A DNA stretch of 18,526 nt from Deltaproteobacteria bacterium (GCA_019313765.1 JAFDAP010000003.1:1-18526); one strand, 5' to 3'. Shown: positions 1 to 7,402, counted from the first letter of the stretch. Numbers and translations: made by a program. Notes: a model not told the origin generated them from the letters alone.

Positions 1-67
1 AAATGGCGGGGGAGGGGAAGCCCTCCTCCGCCGAGTAAAAAGGCGCAGAGCGACTTTTTACGAGGTT
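1..67 (+). repeat. R1 hairpin repeat, copy 1 (right part; cut by window edge)
   Basis: This 67-bp stretch matches 8738-8804 at 63 of 67 positions. It folds into two adjacent hairpins. Bases 5-16 pair with 21-32 (12 bp, GC-rich, loop GAAG), and 35-42 pair with 54-61 (GTAAAAAG/CTTTTTAC) with an inner CGC/GCG stem. It ends 37 nt before the rpiB start codon. Copy 2 continues about 95 bp further left, so this copy probably begins outside the window. Its function is unknown; it could be a mobile palindromic repeat or a leader element. Confidence 0.85.
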
Positions 68-104
68 ATAAAAATTGATTATCAGATTTGTTTAGGAACG
101 GCAT

Positions 105-533
105 ATGGACATTATAATCGGTTCGGATCATGCGGGGTTTGACTTGAAGGAGGAATGCAAGGCCCATTTGGAGGGCCATGCCGATTATAGGGTTAAAGAC
201 ATAGGAGCATTCAGCCGGGATTCAGTGGATTACCCCGAAGTGGCAAATGAACTGGCTCAGGCAATCGTTAAGGGCGAATACAGACTCGGGATTTTGATCT
301 GCGGGACGGGGTTGGGCATGAGCATGGTAGCCAACCGGTACAAAGGAGTGCGGGCAGCCCTTTGCCACAACATTTATACGGCTAAGATGAGCCGAATGCA
401 CAATGATGCCAATATCCTGGCAATGGGGGGCAGGGTGACCGGCGTGGGATTAGCCCTCGAAATGGTGGATGTATTCCTTGGGTCCCCGTTTGAGGGTGGG
501 CGGCATCAGTTGCGATTGAATCAATTTGATTGA
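105..533 (+). CDS. rpiB: Ribose-5-phosphate isomerase B
   Basis: This enzyme interconverts ribose 5-phosphate and ribulose 5-phosphate in the cytosolic pentose phosphate pathway. At 142 aa it has the normal length for the RpiB/LacAB family. The N-terminal GSDHAGFDLK motif (residues 6-15) and the catalytic-loop motif CGTGLGMS (Cys66, equivalent to the catalytic cysteine of E. coli RpiB) are intact, as is the HNDAN segment near residue 100. The ATG start has an AGGA ribosome binding site at 94-97, 7 nt upstream. In this gene order it leads toward glyA, but 363 bp carrying a MITE separate them, so cotranscription is uncertain. The product, ribulose 5-phosphate, is a substrate of RibBA encoded downstream. 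Confidence 0.95.
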   Translation: MDIIIGSDHAGFDLKEECKAHLEGHADYRVKDIGAFSRDSVDYPEVANELAQAIVKGEYRLGILICGTGLGMSMVANRYKGVRAALCHNIYTAKMSRMHNDANILAMGGRVTGVGLALEMVDVFLGSPFEGGRHQLRLNQFD

Positions 534-689
534 AAGGATTTTACAGTTTAGACAATTAAAGGGTATCTGCTCAATATTTAGGGGAATTCGAATTTATGCG
601 GACATCTCTTGAATAACGACCGGAATGCCCCGCCATTATGGACTAACGTCGCTACTTATTGAGCTATTAAGGTTATTTTCAAAAGACTA

Positions 690-870
690 AGGGCTCGCGC
701 AAAAATAAGTTCCCAGAATTGGCGCCCAGATTTAGGTCAGATTTGGCTGCACCGATTGAGCAAAACCACAGGAATAGTCGTACTATTCCGAGGATATTGC
801 GATTGAGGCGCGGCCGAAGATGACCTGAAGACGAGATGCGAAAATGTGAAGTTATTTTTGCGCGAGCCCT
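690..870. mobile_element. Palindromic MITE M1 (181 bp, no transposase)
   Basis: The 19-bp ends AGGGCTCGCGCAAAAATAA (690-708) and its exact reverse complement (852-870) are perfect terminal inverted repeats. The symmetry continues inward without gaps to a central hairpin, GGAATAGT (771-778) / ACTATTCC (782-789) with loop CGT, whose middle base 780 is the exact centre of the element. Between them the arms match imperfectly, for example AGGTCA 734-739 with TGACCT 821-826. Flanks are GACTA (685-689) and AACTA (871-875), a possible 5-bp target duplication with one mismatch. A TAA duplication around a 179-bp element is the alternative. It has no coding capacity, so a transposase would have to come from elsewhere. 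Bases 534-689, to its left, hold nothing I recognise. Confidence 0.88.
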
Positions 871-896
871 AACTATAACGAAAGGCATAATCAATT

Positions 897-2156
897 TTGG
901 AGGACACGAGTCTACATAATGTGGACCCTGAAGTTTACCGGGCGATCCGTTCGGAGATAGATCGGGAGCGTAATAATCTCGTCCTGATTGCGTCGGAGAA
1001 CTATGCCAGCCGTGCCGTAATTGAGGCCCAGGCCAGCGTAATGACCAATAAATATGCAGAAGGCTATCCCGGCGCACGATATTACGGTGGTTGTGATTAC
1101 GTTGATGAGATAGAAAGGCTGGCCATTGAGCGCGCCAAGCGGCTGTTCGGAGCGGAATACGCAAATGTCCAGCCCCATTCCGGGACCCAGGCCAACATGG
1201 CGGTATATTTAAGCTTTTTGAAGCCTGGCGACCTGATTTTAGGGATGGATCTATCACACGGCGGTCATTTGACCCACGGGAATCCCGTGAGTTTTTCAGG
1301 GACTTTTTACAGGTCCGTTTTCTATGGCCTGGATTCGAACACACAACGAATTGATTATGATCAGGTAAATGATTTAGCCAAGAAACATAAACCTAAGATA
1401 ATTGTGGCGGGAGCCAGTGCATATCCGAGAATTATTGATTTTCAGCGTTTCAGGGAAATCGCCCACGAAAATGATGCATATCTCATGGCTGATATGGCCC
1501 ATATCGCGGGACTGGTCGCCGCAAACCTTCACCCCTCCCCTGTGGGTGAGGCGGATTTCGTCACGGCAACCACCCACAAGACCCTGAGAGGTCCGAGGGG
1601 TGGTTTGATACTCTCACAGGAGAAATACGGGGCAAGGCTGAATAAAGGGCTTTTTCCGGGTATTCAGGGGGGGCCGCTGATGCATATCATAGCCGCCAAA
1701 GCGGTCGCCTTTGAAGAGGCATTGAGGCCTGAATTCAATGATTATCAAAAACAGGCGCTTATGAATGCAAGGGAACTTGCCTGCGAACTTTCGGCCGCAG
1801 GGTTTGATCTTGTGTCCGGGGGAACTGACAATCATTTGATCTTGATTGATTTGACCCGGAAAGGGATAACCGGGAAAGATTCGGAAGCCGCGTTAGGGAA
1901 AGCGGGCATTGTTGTAAACAAGAACAGTATCCCCTTTGATAAGAGGGGACCCAAGGTGACCAGCGGGCTGAGGTTGGGTGTGCCGGCAGTGACCACCAGG
2001 GGAATGAAGGAAAAGGAGATGAAGACGGTCTCGGGGTTTATCAAAAAGGTTCTGGAAAACCTTGAATCCGATGATATATTAATGGGGGTGCGGGAGGCTG
2101 TCGTGAATTTATGCGCCAATTTTCCGGTCTACCGGTACCTTGATGGGGAGGCCTAA
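897..2156 (+). CDS. glyA: Serine hydroxymethyltransferase
   Basis: This PLP enzyme converts serine and tetrahydrofolate to glycine and methylene-THF, the main source of one-carbon units and the folate cofactor for dTMP synthesis. The 419-aa protein has the family length. Recognisable blocks are LIASENYAS near residue 32, the YAEGYPGARYYGG block near residues 53-65, and THKTLRGPRGG with the PLP-binding Lys at about residue 228. The start is a TTG at 897, which gives an N-terminus running into DPEVYRAI as in the family. AAAGG at 881-885 is a distant SD. The GGAGG at 899-903 lies inside the reading frame, so a downstream GTG at 921 cannot be excluded. The right end of MITE M1 is only 26 bp upstream. 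The next gene begins directly after the stop codon. Confidence 0.95.
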   Translation: MEDTSLHNVDPEVYRAIRSEIDRERNNLVLIASENYASRAVIEAQASVMTNKYAEGYPGARYYGGCDYVDEIERLAIERAKRLFGAEYANVQPHSGTQANMAVYLSFLKPGDLILGMDLSHGGHLTHGNPVSFSGTFYRSVFYGLDSNTQRIDYDQVNDLAKKHKPKIIVAGASAYPRIIDFQRFREIAHENDAYLMADMAHIAGLVAANLHPSPVGEADFVTATTHKTLRGPRGGLILSQEKYGARLNKGLFPGIQGGPLMHIIAAKAVAFEEALRPEFNDYQKQALMNARELACELSAAGFDLVSGGTDNHLILIDLTRKGITGKDSEAALGKAGIVVNKNSIPFDKRGPKVTSGLRLGVPAVTTRGMKEKEMKTVSGFIKKVLENLESDDILMGVREAVVNLCANFPVYRYLDGEA

Positions 2157-2603
2157 TTGTCCAGACCTTCCTGGAATGAATATTTTATGAGCATTACCAA
2201 GATGGTGGCCAGGAGATCGACCTGTCTGCGTCGCCAGGTGGGCGCCATCCTGGTAAAGGACAAAAGAATTTTAGCCACGGGCTATAACGGGGCGCCTTCA
2301 GGCCTGAGACATTGTGAAGAGGTAGGTTGTTTGAGAGAGGATACCTCTATACCCTCGGGCCAGCGGCATGAACTCTGCCGGGGGCTTCATGCGGAACAAA
2401 ATGCCATTATACAGGCGGCCTATCATGGTTTTTCCATCAGGGGCGCAATGCTTTATTGCACTAATAAGCCCTGTGTTATATGCTCCAAGATGCTCATAAA
2501 CGCAGGGGTCAGGAAAATCCTGTATGAAGATGGTTATGATGATCACTTGGCCGATCAAATGTTAAGGGAAGCGAATATCGAGATTGAGAGGTTTGTCCTA
2601 TGA
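2157..2603 (+). CDS. dCMP deaminase (cytidine/deoxycytidylate deaminase family)
   Basis: It probably deaminates dCMP to dUMP, the substrate of thymidylate synthase. The zinc site is complete: HAE (residues 78-80, His ligand and catalytic Glu) and PCVIC (Cys106 and Cys109). The TGYNGAPSG block is typical of dCMP deaminases and of ComEB-type proteins. At 148 aa it has the usual length. The start is TTG at 2157, the base after the glyA stop. It is supported by GGGGAGG at 2145-2151 with a 5-nt spacer and by the N-terminus RPSWNEYFM, which is conserved in the family. An internal ATG at 2187 would delete that motif. It overlaps nrdR by ATGA, indicating translational coupling. With glyA and nrdR it forms a deoxynucleotide-supply unit. 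Confidence 0.92.
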   Translation: MSRPSWNEYFMSITKMVARRSTCLRRQVGAILVKDKRILATGYNGAPSGLRHCEEVGCLREDTSIPSGQRHELCRGLHAEQNAIIQAAYHGFSIRGAMLYCTNKPCVICSKMLINAGVRKILYEDGYDDHLADQMLREANIEIERFVL

Positions 2604-3073
2604 GATGTCCGTACTGTACTAAAATCAACAACAAGGTGATCGATTCCCGGCTCAGCAAGGATGGCAGGACGATCAGGAGAAGACGGGAATGTCTTGAATG
2701 CGAAAGAAGGTTCACCACATACGAAAAGCTGGAAGATGTCCTTCCGATGATCGTCAAGAAAGACAGCAGACGGGAGCCTTTTAATCGGGAAAAGATTATC
2801 TCCGGAATTCGCATGGCGTGCCGGAAAAGGCCGATCAGTATGACCAAGATCGAGGAATTTGTAGACGCCCTGGAGTTTTATTTCCAGGAACTGGGAAAGA
2901 AAGAGGTTGACAGTTCAGATGTCGGGGAAAGGGTCATCAATAAACTCAAGGAATGGGATGAAGTGGCTTATGTCCGGTTTGCATCAGTTTACAGGCAGTT
3001 TAAGGATATTGGCGAATTCATGACAGAATTGGAGGACATTCTCAGGACTAAAAAAGAAGAGGAAAGCCCTTAG
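2600..3073 (+). CDS. nrdR: Transcriptional repressor NrdR
   Basis: NrdR is a (d)ATP-sensing repressor of ribonucleotide reductase genes. The 157-aa protein has the two family parts: an N-terminal zinc ribbon with CPYC (residues 3-6) and CLEC (31-34) preceded by the basic RRRR DNA-binding stretch, and an ATP-cone from about residue 49 (IVKKDSRREPFNREKI) to about 135. The ATG start overlaps the TGA of the upstream deaminase gene (ATGA), so the two are translationally coupled. I found no ribonucleotide reductase gene in the window and did not identify a NrdR box pair, so its targets lie elsewhere. Confidence 0.97.
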   Translation: MRCPYCTKINNKVIDSRLSKDGRTIRRRRECLECERRFTTYEKLEDVLPMIVKKDSRREPFNREKIISGIRMACRKRPISMTKIEEFVDALEFYFQELGKKEVDSSDVGERVINKLKEWDEVAYVRFASVYRQFKDIGEFMTELEDILRTKKEEESP

Positions 3074-3173
3074 AGATGTTGAGTTTCCATATCAAGCCCT
3101 GTTAAAGACAATCCAAAGAAACCATCCCTTTTAAAAAAATCGGAATTCGGTTCTTGATCCTCAAAAATATAAA

Positions 3174-4271
3174 ATGGATACCAGGTTTATGAGAGCGGCC
3201 CTGGGTCAGGCCAAAAAAGGCCTGGGCCGGACCTCACCCAATCCTGCCGTGGGAGCGGTTGTTGTCAAAGACGGTGTGATAATTGCCCGTGGCTATCACC
3301 GTAAGGCAGGTCTGCCCCATGCAGAGGTGGAGGCGTTGAACAAATTGGGGGGAAGGGCCGACGGGCTTACCCTTTATGTAACTTTAGAGCCCTGCAATCA
3401 TTATGGAAGAACGCCGCCCTGCACTGAGGCCATTTTAAAAAGCGGCCTCAAACGGGTAGTAATCGGCATGAAGGACCCGAATCCCGATGTTTCCGGCGGC
3501 GGATGTGAATTTCTCAAAAAAAACGGCGTTTCAGTTACGACCGGTGTCCTGGAAACAGAATGCCGCCGGCTGAATGAGGCCTTTTTAAAGTTTGTAACCT
3601 TAAGGCGTCCTTTCGTTACGGTTAAGTCTGCTCTCACCTTAGACGGGTGGACCGCGACCGCGACAGGACATTCCAAGTGGATCACAAATGACAGGTCCAG
3701 GCAGTTTGTTCATGGTTTGAGGGACAGGTCGGACGCAGTGATGATGGGGGTCGGAACGGTCCTGGCGGATGACCCTTTGTTTACGACCCGTTTGAAACGC
3801 GGCCGCGGCAGGGATCCTTTGCGTATTGTGGTGGATACCCATTTAAAAACACCGCGAGATGCAAAGATCCTGCATCATGATTCCCCTGCCGATACCATTA
3901 TTGTTGTTGGTCCCGGGGTGACATTCGAGGATCAAAAATGGTATAATGGTAAAGGTGTTTCAACGCTTACCTGCCCCATCAAGGCCGGCAGGATTGACTT
4001 GACGGCCTTGATGGGTATATTGGGGGATATGTCAGTGACAAGTCTCCTGGTGGAGGGGGGCGCATCAATTGTGGGTTCTCTAATCAGGGAGAAACTTGTC
4101 GATAAATTTTATGTTTTCAAGGCGCCCAAGATTTTTGGAGGGGATGACGGCGTACCCATGGCATCAGGTCCGGGGCCTAAGACCATGGACCGTTCGCTAA
4201 TACTGAAGGACCTTCGAATAAGGAGATTTGGGGAGGACATACTTATAGAAGGGTATCCGGACTATGGATAG
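3174..4271 (+). CDS. ribD: Bifunctional diaminohydroxyphosphoribosylaminopyrimidine deaminase / 5-amino-6-(5-phosphoribosylamino)uracil reductase
   Basis: RibD catalyses the second and third steps of riboflavin synthesis from GTP. The N-terminal deaminase domain (about 1-145) has the zinc motif HAE (49-51) and EPCNHYGRTPPC (Cys74 and Cys83). The C-terminal reductase domain starts at VKSALTLDG (about residue 150) and includes VMMGVGTVLADDP and a glycine-rich LLVEGGASI segment. The length of 365 aa is normal for the fused form. The ATG lies 100 bp after nrdR with no convincing SD, so the N-terminal start is the least certain point. No FMN riboswitch (RFN element) pattern was seen upstream. Confidence 0.96.
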   Translation: MDTRFMRAALGQAKKGLGRTSPNPAVGAVVVKDGVIIARGYHRKAGLPHAEVEALNKLGGRADGLTLYVTLEPCNHYGRTPPCTEAILKSGLKRVVIGMKDPNPDVSGGGCEFLKKNGVSVTTGVLETECRRLNEAFLKFVTLRRPFVTVKSALTLDGWTATATGHSKWITNDRSRQFVHGLRDRSDAVMMGVGTVLADDPLFTTRLKRGRGRDPLRIVVDTHLKTPRDAKILHHDSPADTIIVVGPGVTFEDQKWYNGKGVSTLTCPIKAGRIDLTALMGILGDMSVTSLLVEGGASIVGSLIREKLVDKFYVFKAPKIFGGDDGVPMASGPGPKTMDRSLILKDLRIRRFGEDILIEGYPDYG

Positions 4272-4749
4272 TGTCAGGCCAGAATAGGTGCCGCGACTAT
4301 GTAGGGATGCCCGCCAGCACGAGTTTGCAATTTTTGGAAGGCCAGGCTTTGTACGCCATAGGCGTCAGGCCAAGCAAATTAACAATTACAGTTTTGGGGT
4401 CTAAATCCCAAATCACAAGAACCAAATTACAAATAATATCCAAATCTCAAATACAAATGACCAAAACAATGGTACGTTGTAATACCTAAACAAATAGCGG
4501 CTTTATCGCCTGCTTAAGCAATAGAATTTGATTGTTTTTTGTCCCGCTTTCAGCGGAATCAAATTGAACTTTAAACGGCCTTTGGCGTGTTTTGATATTG
4601 TTATTTTGAATTTATTTGGAATTTGTGATTTGTATTTTGGGATTTGTTTAGTATCCCGCTGGGAATATCTTTAGCCTGACGGCTATGGACTTTATGCCCG
4701 CCCGAAAAGATATCGCGATAAAACAACAACAAACAGCGGACGGTACAGG
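4272..4749. other. 478-bp gap between ribD and ribE, mostly repeat DNA
   Basis: No convincing gene is present; a short open frame at 4271-4489 is low-complexity repeat sequence. Bases 4356-4688 are an R2 inverted repeat. The left remainder, 4272-4355, carries a GTCAGGCC word that recurs at 4364-4371. No FMN riboswitch pattern is visible. No promoter for ribE could be called with confidence. Confidence 0.75.
4356..4688. repeat. R2 AT-rich word-iterated inverted repeat, copy 1
   Basis: The outer ends CCATAGGCGTCAGGC (4356-4370) and the reverse complement of 4674-4688 agree at 14 of 15 bases. Inside them are two long AT-rich arms. The left arm (about 4400-4465) is a run of slightly varied CAAAT/CCAAAT/ACAAAT words. 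The right arm (about 4600-4655) has the complementary words ATTTG, TTTGG and TTTGTG. Arms separated by about 130 bp can pair imperfectly. There is no coding capacity. The same arm style recurs at 11513-11707 and at the right edge of the window. Confidence 0.8.
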
Positions 4750-5415
4750 ATGTTTACAGGTTTAATAGAGGGTATTGGGAAAGTAAGCTCGACTAAGAAT
4801 GTCGGTAACGATATGAGGATCACTGTTGAGCCTCTTTTTCCCATGACCGACGAATGCCGGGTAGGAGAAAGTATTTCCATCGACGGTGTGTGCCTGACGG
4901 TAACGGACATATCGAAAGAGTTAGTCAGCATGGATGTTTCAGGCGAGACCCTTTCGCGGAGCACCTTGCGTTTTTTAAGACAGGGCCACGAGGTTAATAT
5001 GGAAAGGGCCTTGCTTTTAACGGATCGATTGGGAGGGCATCTGGTTTCGGGGCATGTGGACGGAATCGGCAAGATACTGAAGAAAGAGACGCAGCAGAGA
5101 TCCTGGCTTTTGAGAATCGGGATTGACGAAAAGCTTTCGCACTATACAATTGAAAAGGGTTCGGTTGCCGTAGACGGGATCAGCTTGACCATTAATCGCT
5201 GTGCGGAAAGCTTTTTTGAGGTAAATATCATACCCCAGACAGGCCGGGAGACTACACTTCTGAAAAAAAAAGTCGGGGATCAGGTCAACATTGAAACGGA
5301 TCTGATCGGAAAATATGTGGAGAAGTTTTTTTTAAGGGACAGGTCAACCGGGGATAGGGATGGCGGGTCCGGTATTGACATGGAAATGCTTATAAAACAA
5401 GGATTTGGTGATTAA
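4750..5415 (+). CDS. ribE: Riboflavin synthase (alpha subunit type)
   Basis: It dismutates two 6,7-dimethyl-8-ribityllumazine molecules to riboflavin and the pyrimidinedione substrate of RibH. The N-terminus MFTGLIEGIG is diagnostic. Two tandem lumazine-binding domains are visible, about residues 1-96 and 97-195. They contain the parallel motifs SIDGVCLTV and AVDGISLTI, and SGHVDGIGKI opens the second domain. The 221-aa length includes a charged C-terminal tail of about 25 residues beyond the second domain. The ribBA ATG follows one base after the stop, so ribE and ribBA are surely cotranscribed. Confidence 0.96.
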   Translation: MFTGLIEGIGKVSSTKNVGNDMRITVEPLFPMTDECRVGESISIDGVCLTVTDISKELVSMDVSGETLSRSTLRFLRQGHEVNMERALLLTDRLGGHLVSGHVDGIGKILKKETQQRSWLLRIGIDEKLSHYTIEKGSVAVDGISLTINRCAESFFEVNIIPQTGRETTLLKKKVGDQVNIETDLIGKYVEKFFLRDRSTGDRDGGSGIDMEMLIKQGFGD

Positions 5416-5416
5416 A

Positions 5417-6625
5417 ATGCCTATCACGCGCATAAAAGAAGCATTGGAGGATTTGAGACAGGGGAAGATGATCATCCTTGTGGATGATGAGGGCAGGGAG
5501 AACGAAGGGGACCTGACCATTGCTTCAGAAAAGGTTACGCCGGAGGCCATTAATTTTATGGCAAAATACGGTCGCGGGCTCATCTGCCTGGCGTTGGACC
5601 CGGAAATTGTGGAACAACTAAAGCTTGTCCAGATGGTCCGTGACAATCGTTCACCCTATAACACCGCGTTCACGACATCCATTGAGGCCCGGGAAGGAGT
5701 AACAACCGGAATCTCGGCCGCGGACAGGGCACATACGGTTTTGACTGCCGTGGCAGAGGATGCCAGGCCGGAGGACCTCATTCAGCCTGGACATGTCTTT
5801 CCCCTGAGAGCCAGAAGGGGAGGGGTCCTTTTCAGGACCGGTCAGACAGAAGGATCTGTGGATCTTGCCCGCCTTGCGGGTCTGAGGCCGGCCGCGGTAA
5901 TCTGCGAGATCATGAATGATGACGGCACAATGTCCAGGATGCCGGACCTTGAAAAATTTGCCGGAAAACACGGTATAAGGATCGCCACGGTAGCGGACGT
6001 CATTTCTTACCGCATGAGAACCGAGTCTTTTGTTCACAGGGCCGCAGAGACTGTCTTACCCACTCCATTTGGTGAATTCAAGGCCATTGCCTTTGTCAAC
6101 GACATTGATGAGTATGAACACATAGCTCTGGTCAAAGGTGAGATCAGCCCCGAAGAGGAAATAATGGTACGGGTACATTCCGAATGTCTGACCGGTGATG
6201 TGTTTGGTTCTTATCGGTGTGATTGCGGGGAACAACTCAAAAAGGCCATGGCCATGGTTCAGGAAAATGGCCTGGGTGTGATCCTGTATCTCCAGCAGGA
6301 AGGGAGGGGTATCGGGCTTGCAAACAAGTTAAAGGCCTATGCCCTGCAGGATCAGGGTCTTGACACGGTCGAGGCGAATGAGCAACTCGGTTTTGATGCG
6401 GACTTGAGGGACTACGGTGTCGGAGCCCAGATCCTGGTAGACCTTGGAGTCCGAAAGATGCAGCTCATGACCAATAATCCCAAGAAAATTGTCGGACTTG
6501 AAGGTTACGGACTCCATGTGACGGGAAGGTTGCCTATTGAATGCGAACCAAGACCGGAAAACCTGAACTATCTGATGACCAAATGTGAGAAATTAGGGCA
6601 TCTTATGAAGATTATGGATAAGTGA
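5417..6625 (+). CDS. ribBA: Bifunctional 3,4-dihydroxy-2-butanone-4-phosphate synthase / GTP cyclohydrolase II
   Basis: RibBA supplies both entry substrates of riboflavin synthesis: the four-carbon unit from ribulose 5-phosphate (RibB domain, about residues 1-200) and the pyrimidine precursor from GTP (RibA domain, about 205-402). RibB motifs are DDEGRENEGDL from residue 23, the TGISAADRAHT block, and QPGHVFPLRA. In RibA the zinc cysteines Cys257, Cys268 and Cys270 (HSECLTG...RCDCG) and the EGRGIGL loop (295-301) are intact, so both halves look active. I chose ATG 5417 because it matches family N-termini. In-frame TTG 5405 and GTG 5408 upstream would overlap ribE and lie 1-4 nt from the AAGGA at 5399-5403. 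Length is 402 aa, as in other fused enzymes. Confidence 0.95.
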   Translation: MPITRIKEALEDLRQGKMIILVDDEGRENEGDLTIASEKVTPEAINFMAKYGRGLICLALDPEIVEQLKLVQMVRDNRSPYNTAFTTSIEAREGVTTGISAADRAHTVLTAVAEDARPEDLIQPGHVFPLRARRGGVLFRTGQTEGSVDLARLAGLRPAAVICEIMNDDGTMSRMPDLEKFAGKHGIRIATVADVISYRMRTESFVHRAAETVLPTPFGEFKAIAFVNDIDEYEHIALVKGEISPEEEIMVRVHSECLTGDVFGSYRCDCGEQLKKAMAMVQENGLGVILYLQQEGRGIGLANKLKAYALQDQGLDTVEANEQLGFDADLRDYGVGAQILVDLGVRKMQLMTNNPKKIVGLEGYGLHVTGRLPIECEPRPENLNYLMTKCEKLGHLMKIMDK

Positions 6626-6643
6626 TTTACTGGAACCTGGAAA

Positions 6644-6664
6644 ACCCCGTCCTCTGGTCGGGGT
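6644..6664 (+). repeat. Small GC hairpin after ribBA
   Basis: ACCCCG (6644-6649) pairs with CGGGGT (6659-6664) around a 9-nt loop, 18 nt after the ribBA stop codon. No T-run follows, so it is not a canonical intrinsic terminator. The sequence just after it (GTCAGAGTCAGTGGGCTTTG) resembles the R4 copy at 18470-18495, so it is probably part of that repeat family. Confidence 0.5.
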
Positions 6665-6707
6665 CAGAGTCAGTGGGCTTTGCCTTAATTATTTCAGGAA
6701 ACTCTAT

Positions 6708-6832
6708 GTTATTCGGCATAGGGTTGAGGTTGTGACGCTCGTATCGGTATTCGTAAAGCGGTTTTCGGTTAAAAAGCCCTCAACCGACAGACGAAAGACG
6801 AAACGAGCCGCGCAACCGAATAACGAAAACCG
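6708..6832. repeat. R5 structured palindromic region before ribH
   Basis: Several exact complementary segments are nested here: GTTATTCGG 6708-6716 with 6816-6824, CGGTTTTCG 6759-6767 with 6824-6832, GGTTGAGG 6722-6729 with 6778-6785, and GCTCG 6737-6741 with 6804-6808. Some exclude each other, so alternative folds are possible. Both arms are built from varied words such as ATTCGG, TTCGT and TTTCG, the same design as R2 and R3. It lacks the conserved blocks of an FMN riboswitch. With flanking R4-like sequence it fills the 309-bp gap between ribBA and ribH. Confidence 0.65.
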
Positions 6833-6870
6833 TCAAGCCCCTATGGGGTGAAACCAAAGCCATGTCCTCC

Positions 6871-6894
6871 CCCGCATAGCGGGATCTTCGACGG
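6871..6894 (-). repeat. R4 dispersed repeat, copy 1 (inverted relative to copy 2)
   Basis: On the minus strand this 24-mer matches 18447-18470 at 23 of 24 positions. It contains the hairpin CCCGC-ATA-GCGGG. Similarity continues beyond it with an indel (ATGGCTTTGG here, ATGGCTCTGCCTTGG in copy 2). It lies 40 bp before the ribH start, inside a spurious in-frame N-terminal extension. Confidence 0.8.
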
Positions 6895-6934
6895 GCGTGG
6901 ATTCTTTACTAACAAGGTATACAAGGGGGTTCCC

Positions 6935-7402
6935 ATGCCTAAGACAATTGAAGGCCAGTTGCTGGCGGAAGGTTTTCGGTTTGCAATCATCGTGAGCCGG
7001 TTTAATGATTTCATCAGTTCGAGGTTAGTGGAAGGGGCAATGGACGCGCTCCAAAGACACGGGGCCGGCGAGGAACAGATCTCTCTAATAAAGGTTCCCG
7101 GGGCCTTTGAGACGCCTCTTGCGGCAAAAAAGTTAGCCGAAAGCGGCAAATATGATGCGGTGATATGCCTTGGTGCGGTCATAAGAGGGGCCACGCCCCA
7201 TTTTGACTACGTGGCCGCGGAAGTCTCCAAGGGGATAGCGAATGTTGCATTAGAGTGCGATGTTCCCATTACCTTTGGAGTGCTTACAACAGACAACCTT
7301 GAACAGGCCATTGAAAGGGCAGGGTCAAAATCAGGAAACAAAGGCTATGATGCTGCCATGGCAGCTATTGAAATGGTCAACCTGTTTAAGGAATTGGAAT
7401 AG
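6935..7402 (+). CDS. ribH: 6,7-dimethyl-8-ribityllumazine synthase
   Basis: RibH condenses the RibB product with the RibD-derived pyrimidine to give lumazine, the substrate of RibE; family members assemble into pentamers or icosahedra. The 155-aa protein starts MPKTIEGQL and has SRFNDFIS (substrate-binding Phe and Asn region), the PGAFETP block, and GAVIRGATPHFDYV with the catalytic His. The ATG at 6935 is preceded by AAGGGGG about 7 nt upstream. An in-frame GTG at 6848 would add 29 residues encoded by R4 repeat DNA, so I rejected it. Repeat-filled gaps lie on both sides, but it is the expected last step of the ribD-ribE-ribBA cluster. Confidence 0.96.
   Translation: MPKTIEGQLLAEGFRFAIIVSRFNDFISSRLVEGAMDALQRHGAGEEQISLIKVPGAFETPLAAKKLAESGKYDAVICLGAVIRGATPHFDYVAAEVSKGIANVALECDVPITFGVLTTDNLEQAIERAGSKSGNKGYDAAMAAIEMVNLFKELE

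Noticed and set aside
679..1344. 221-aa minus-strand open frame across MITE M1 and glyA
   Set aside because: It is a shadow of glyA that runs into the MITE. The peptide is unlike any family, and the plus-strand gene is certain.
4271..4489. 72-aa open frame after ribD
   Set aside because: It runs through the R2 arm, giving a low-complexity K/S/Q/T-rich peptide, and has no ribosome binding site or family resemblance.
4272..4749. FMN riboswitch before ribE
   Set aside because: The conserved RFN blocks are not present; the gap is explained by the R2 repeat.
6848..6934. N-terminal extension of RibH from GTG 6848
   Set aside because: The extra 29 residues are encoded by R4 repeat DNA and are proline/cysteine-rich. 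ATG 6935 has a good SD and gives the normal 155-aa family length.
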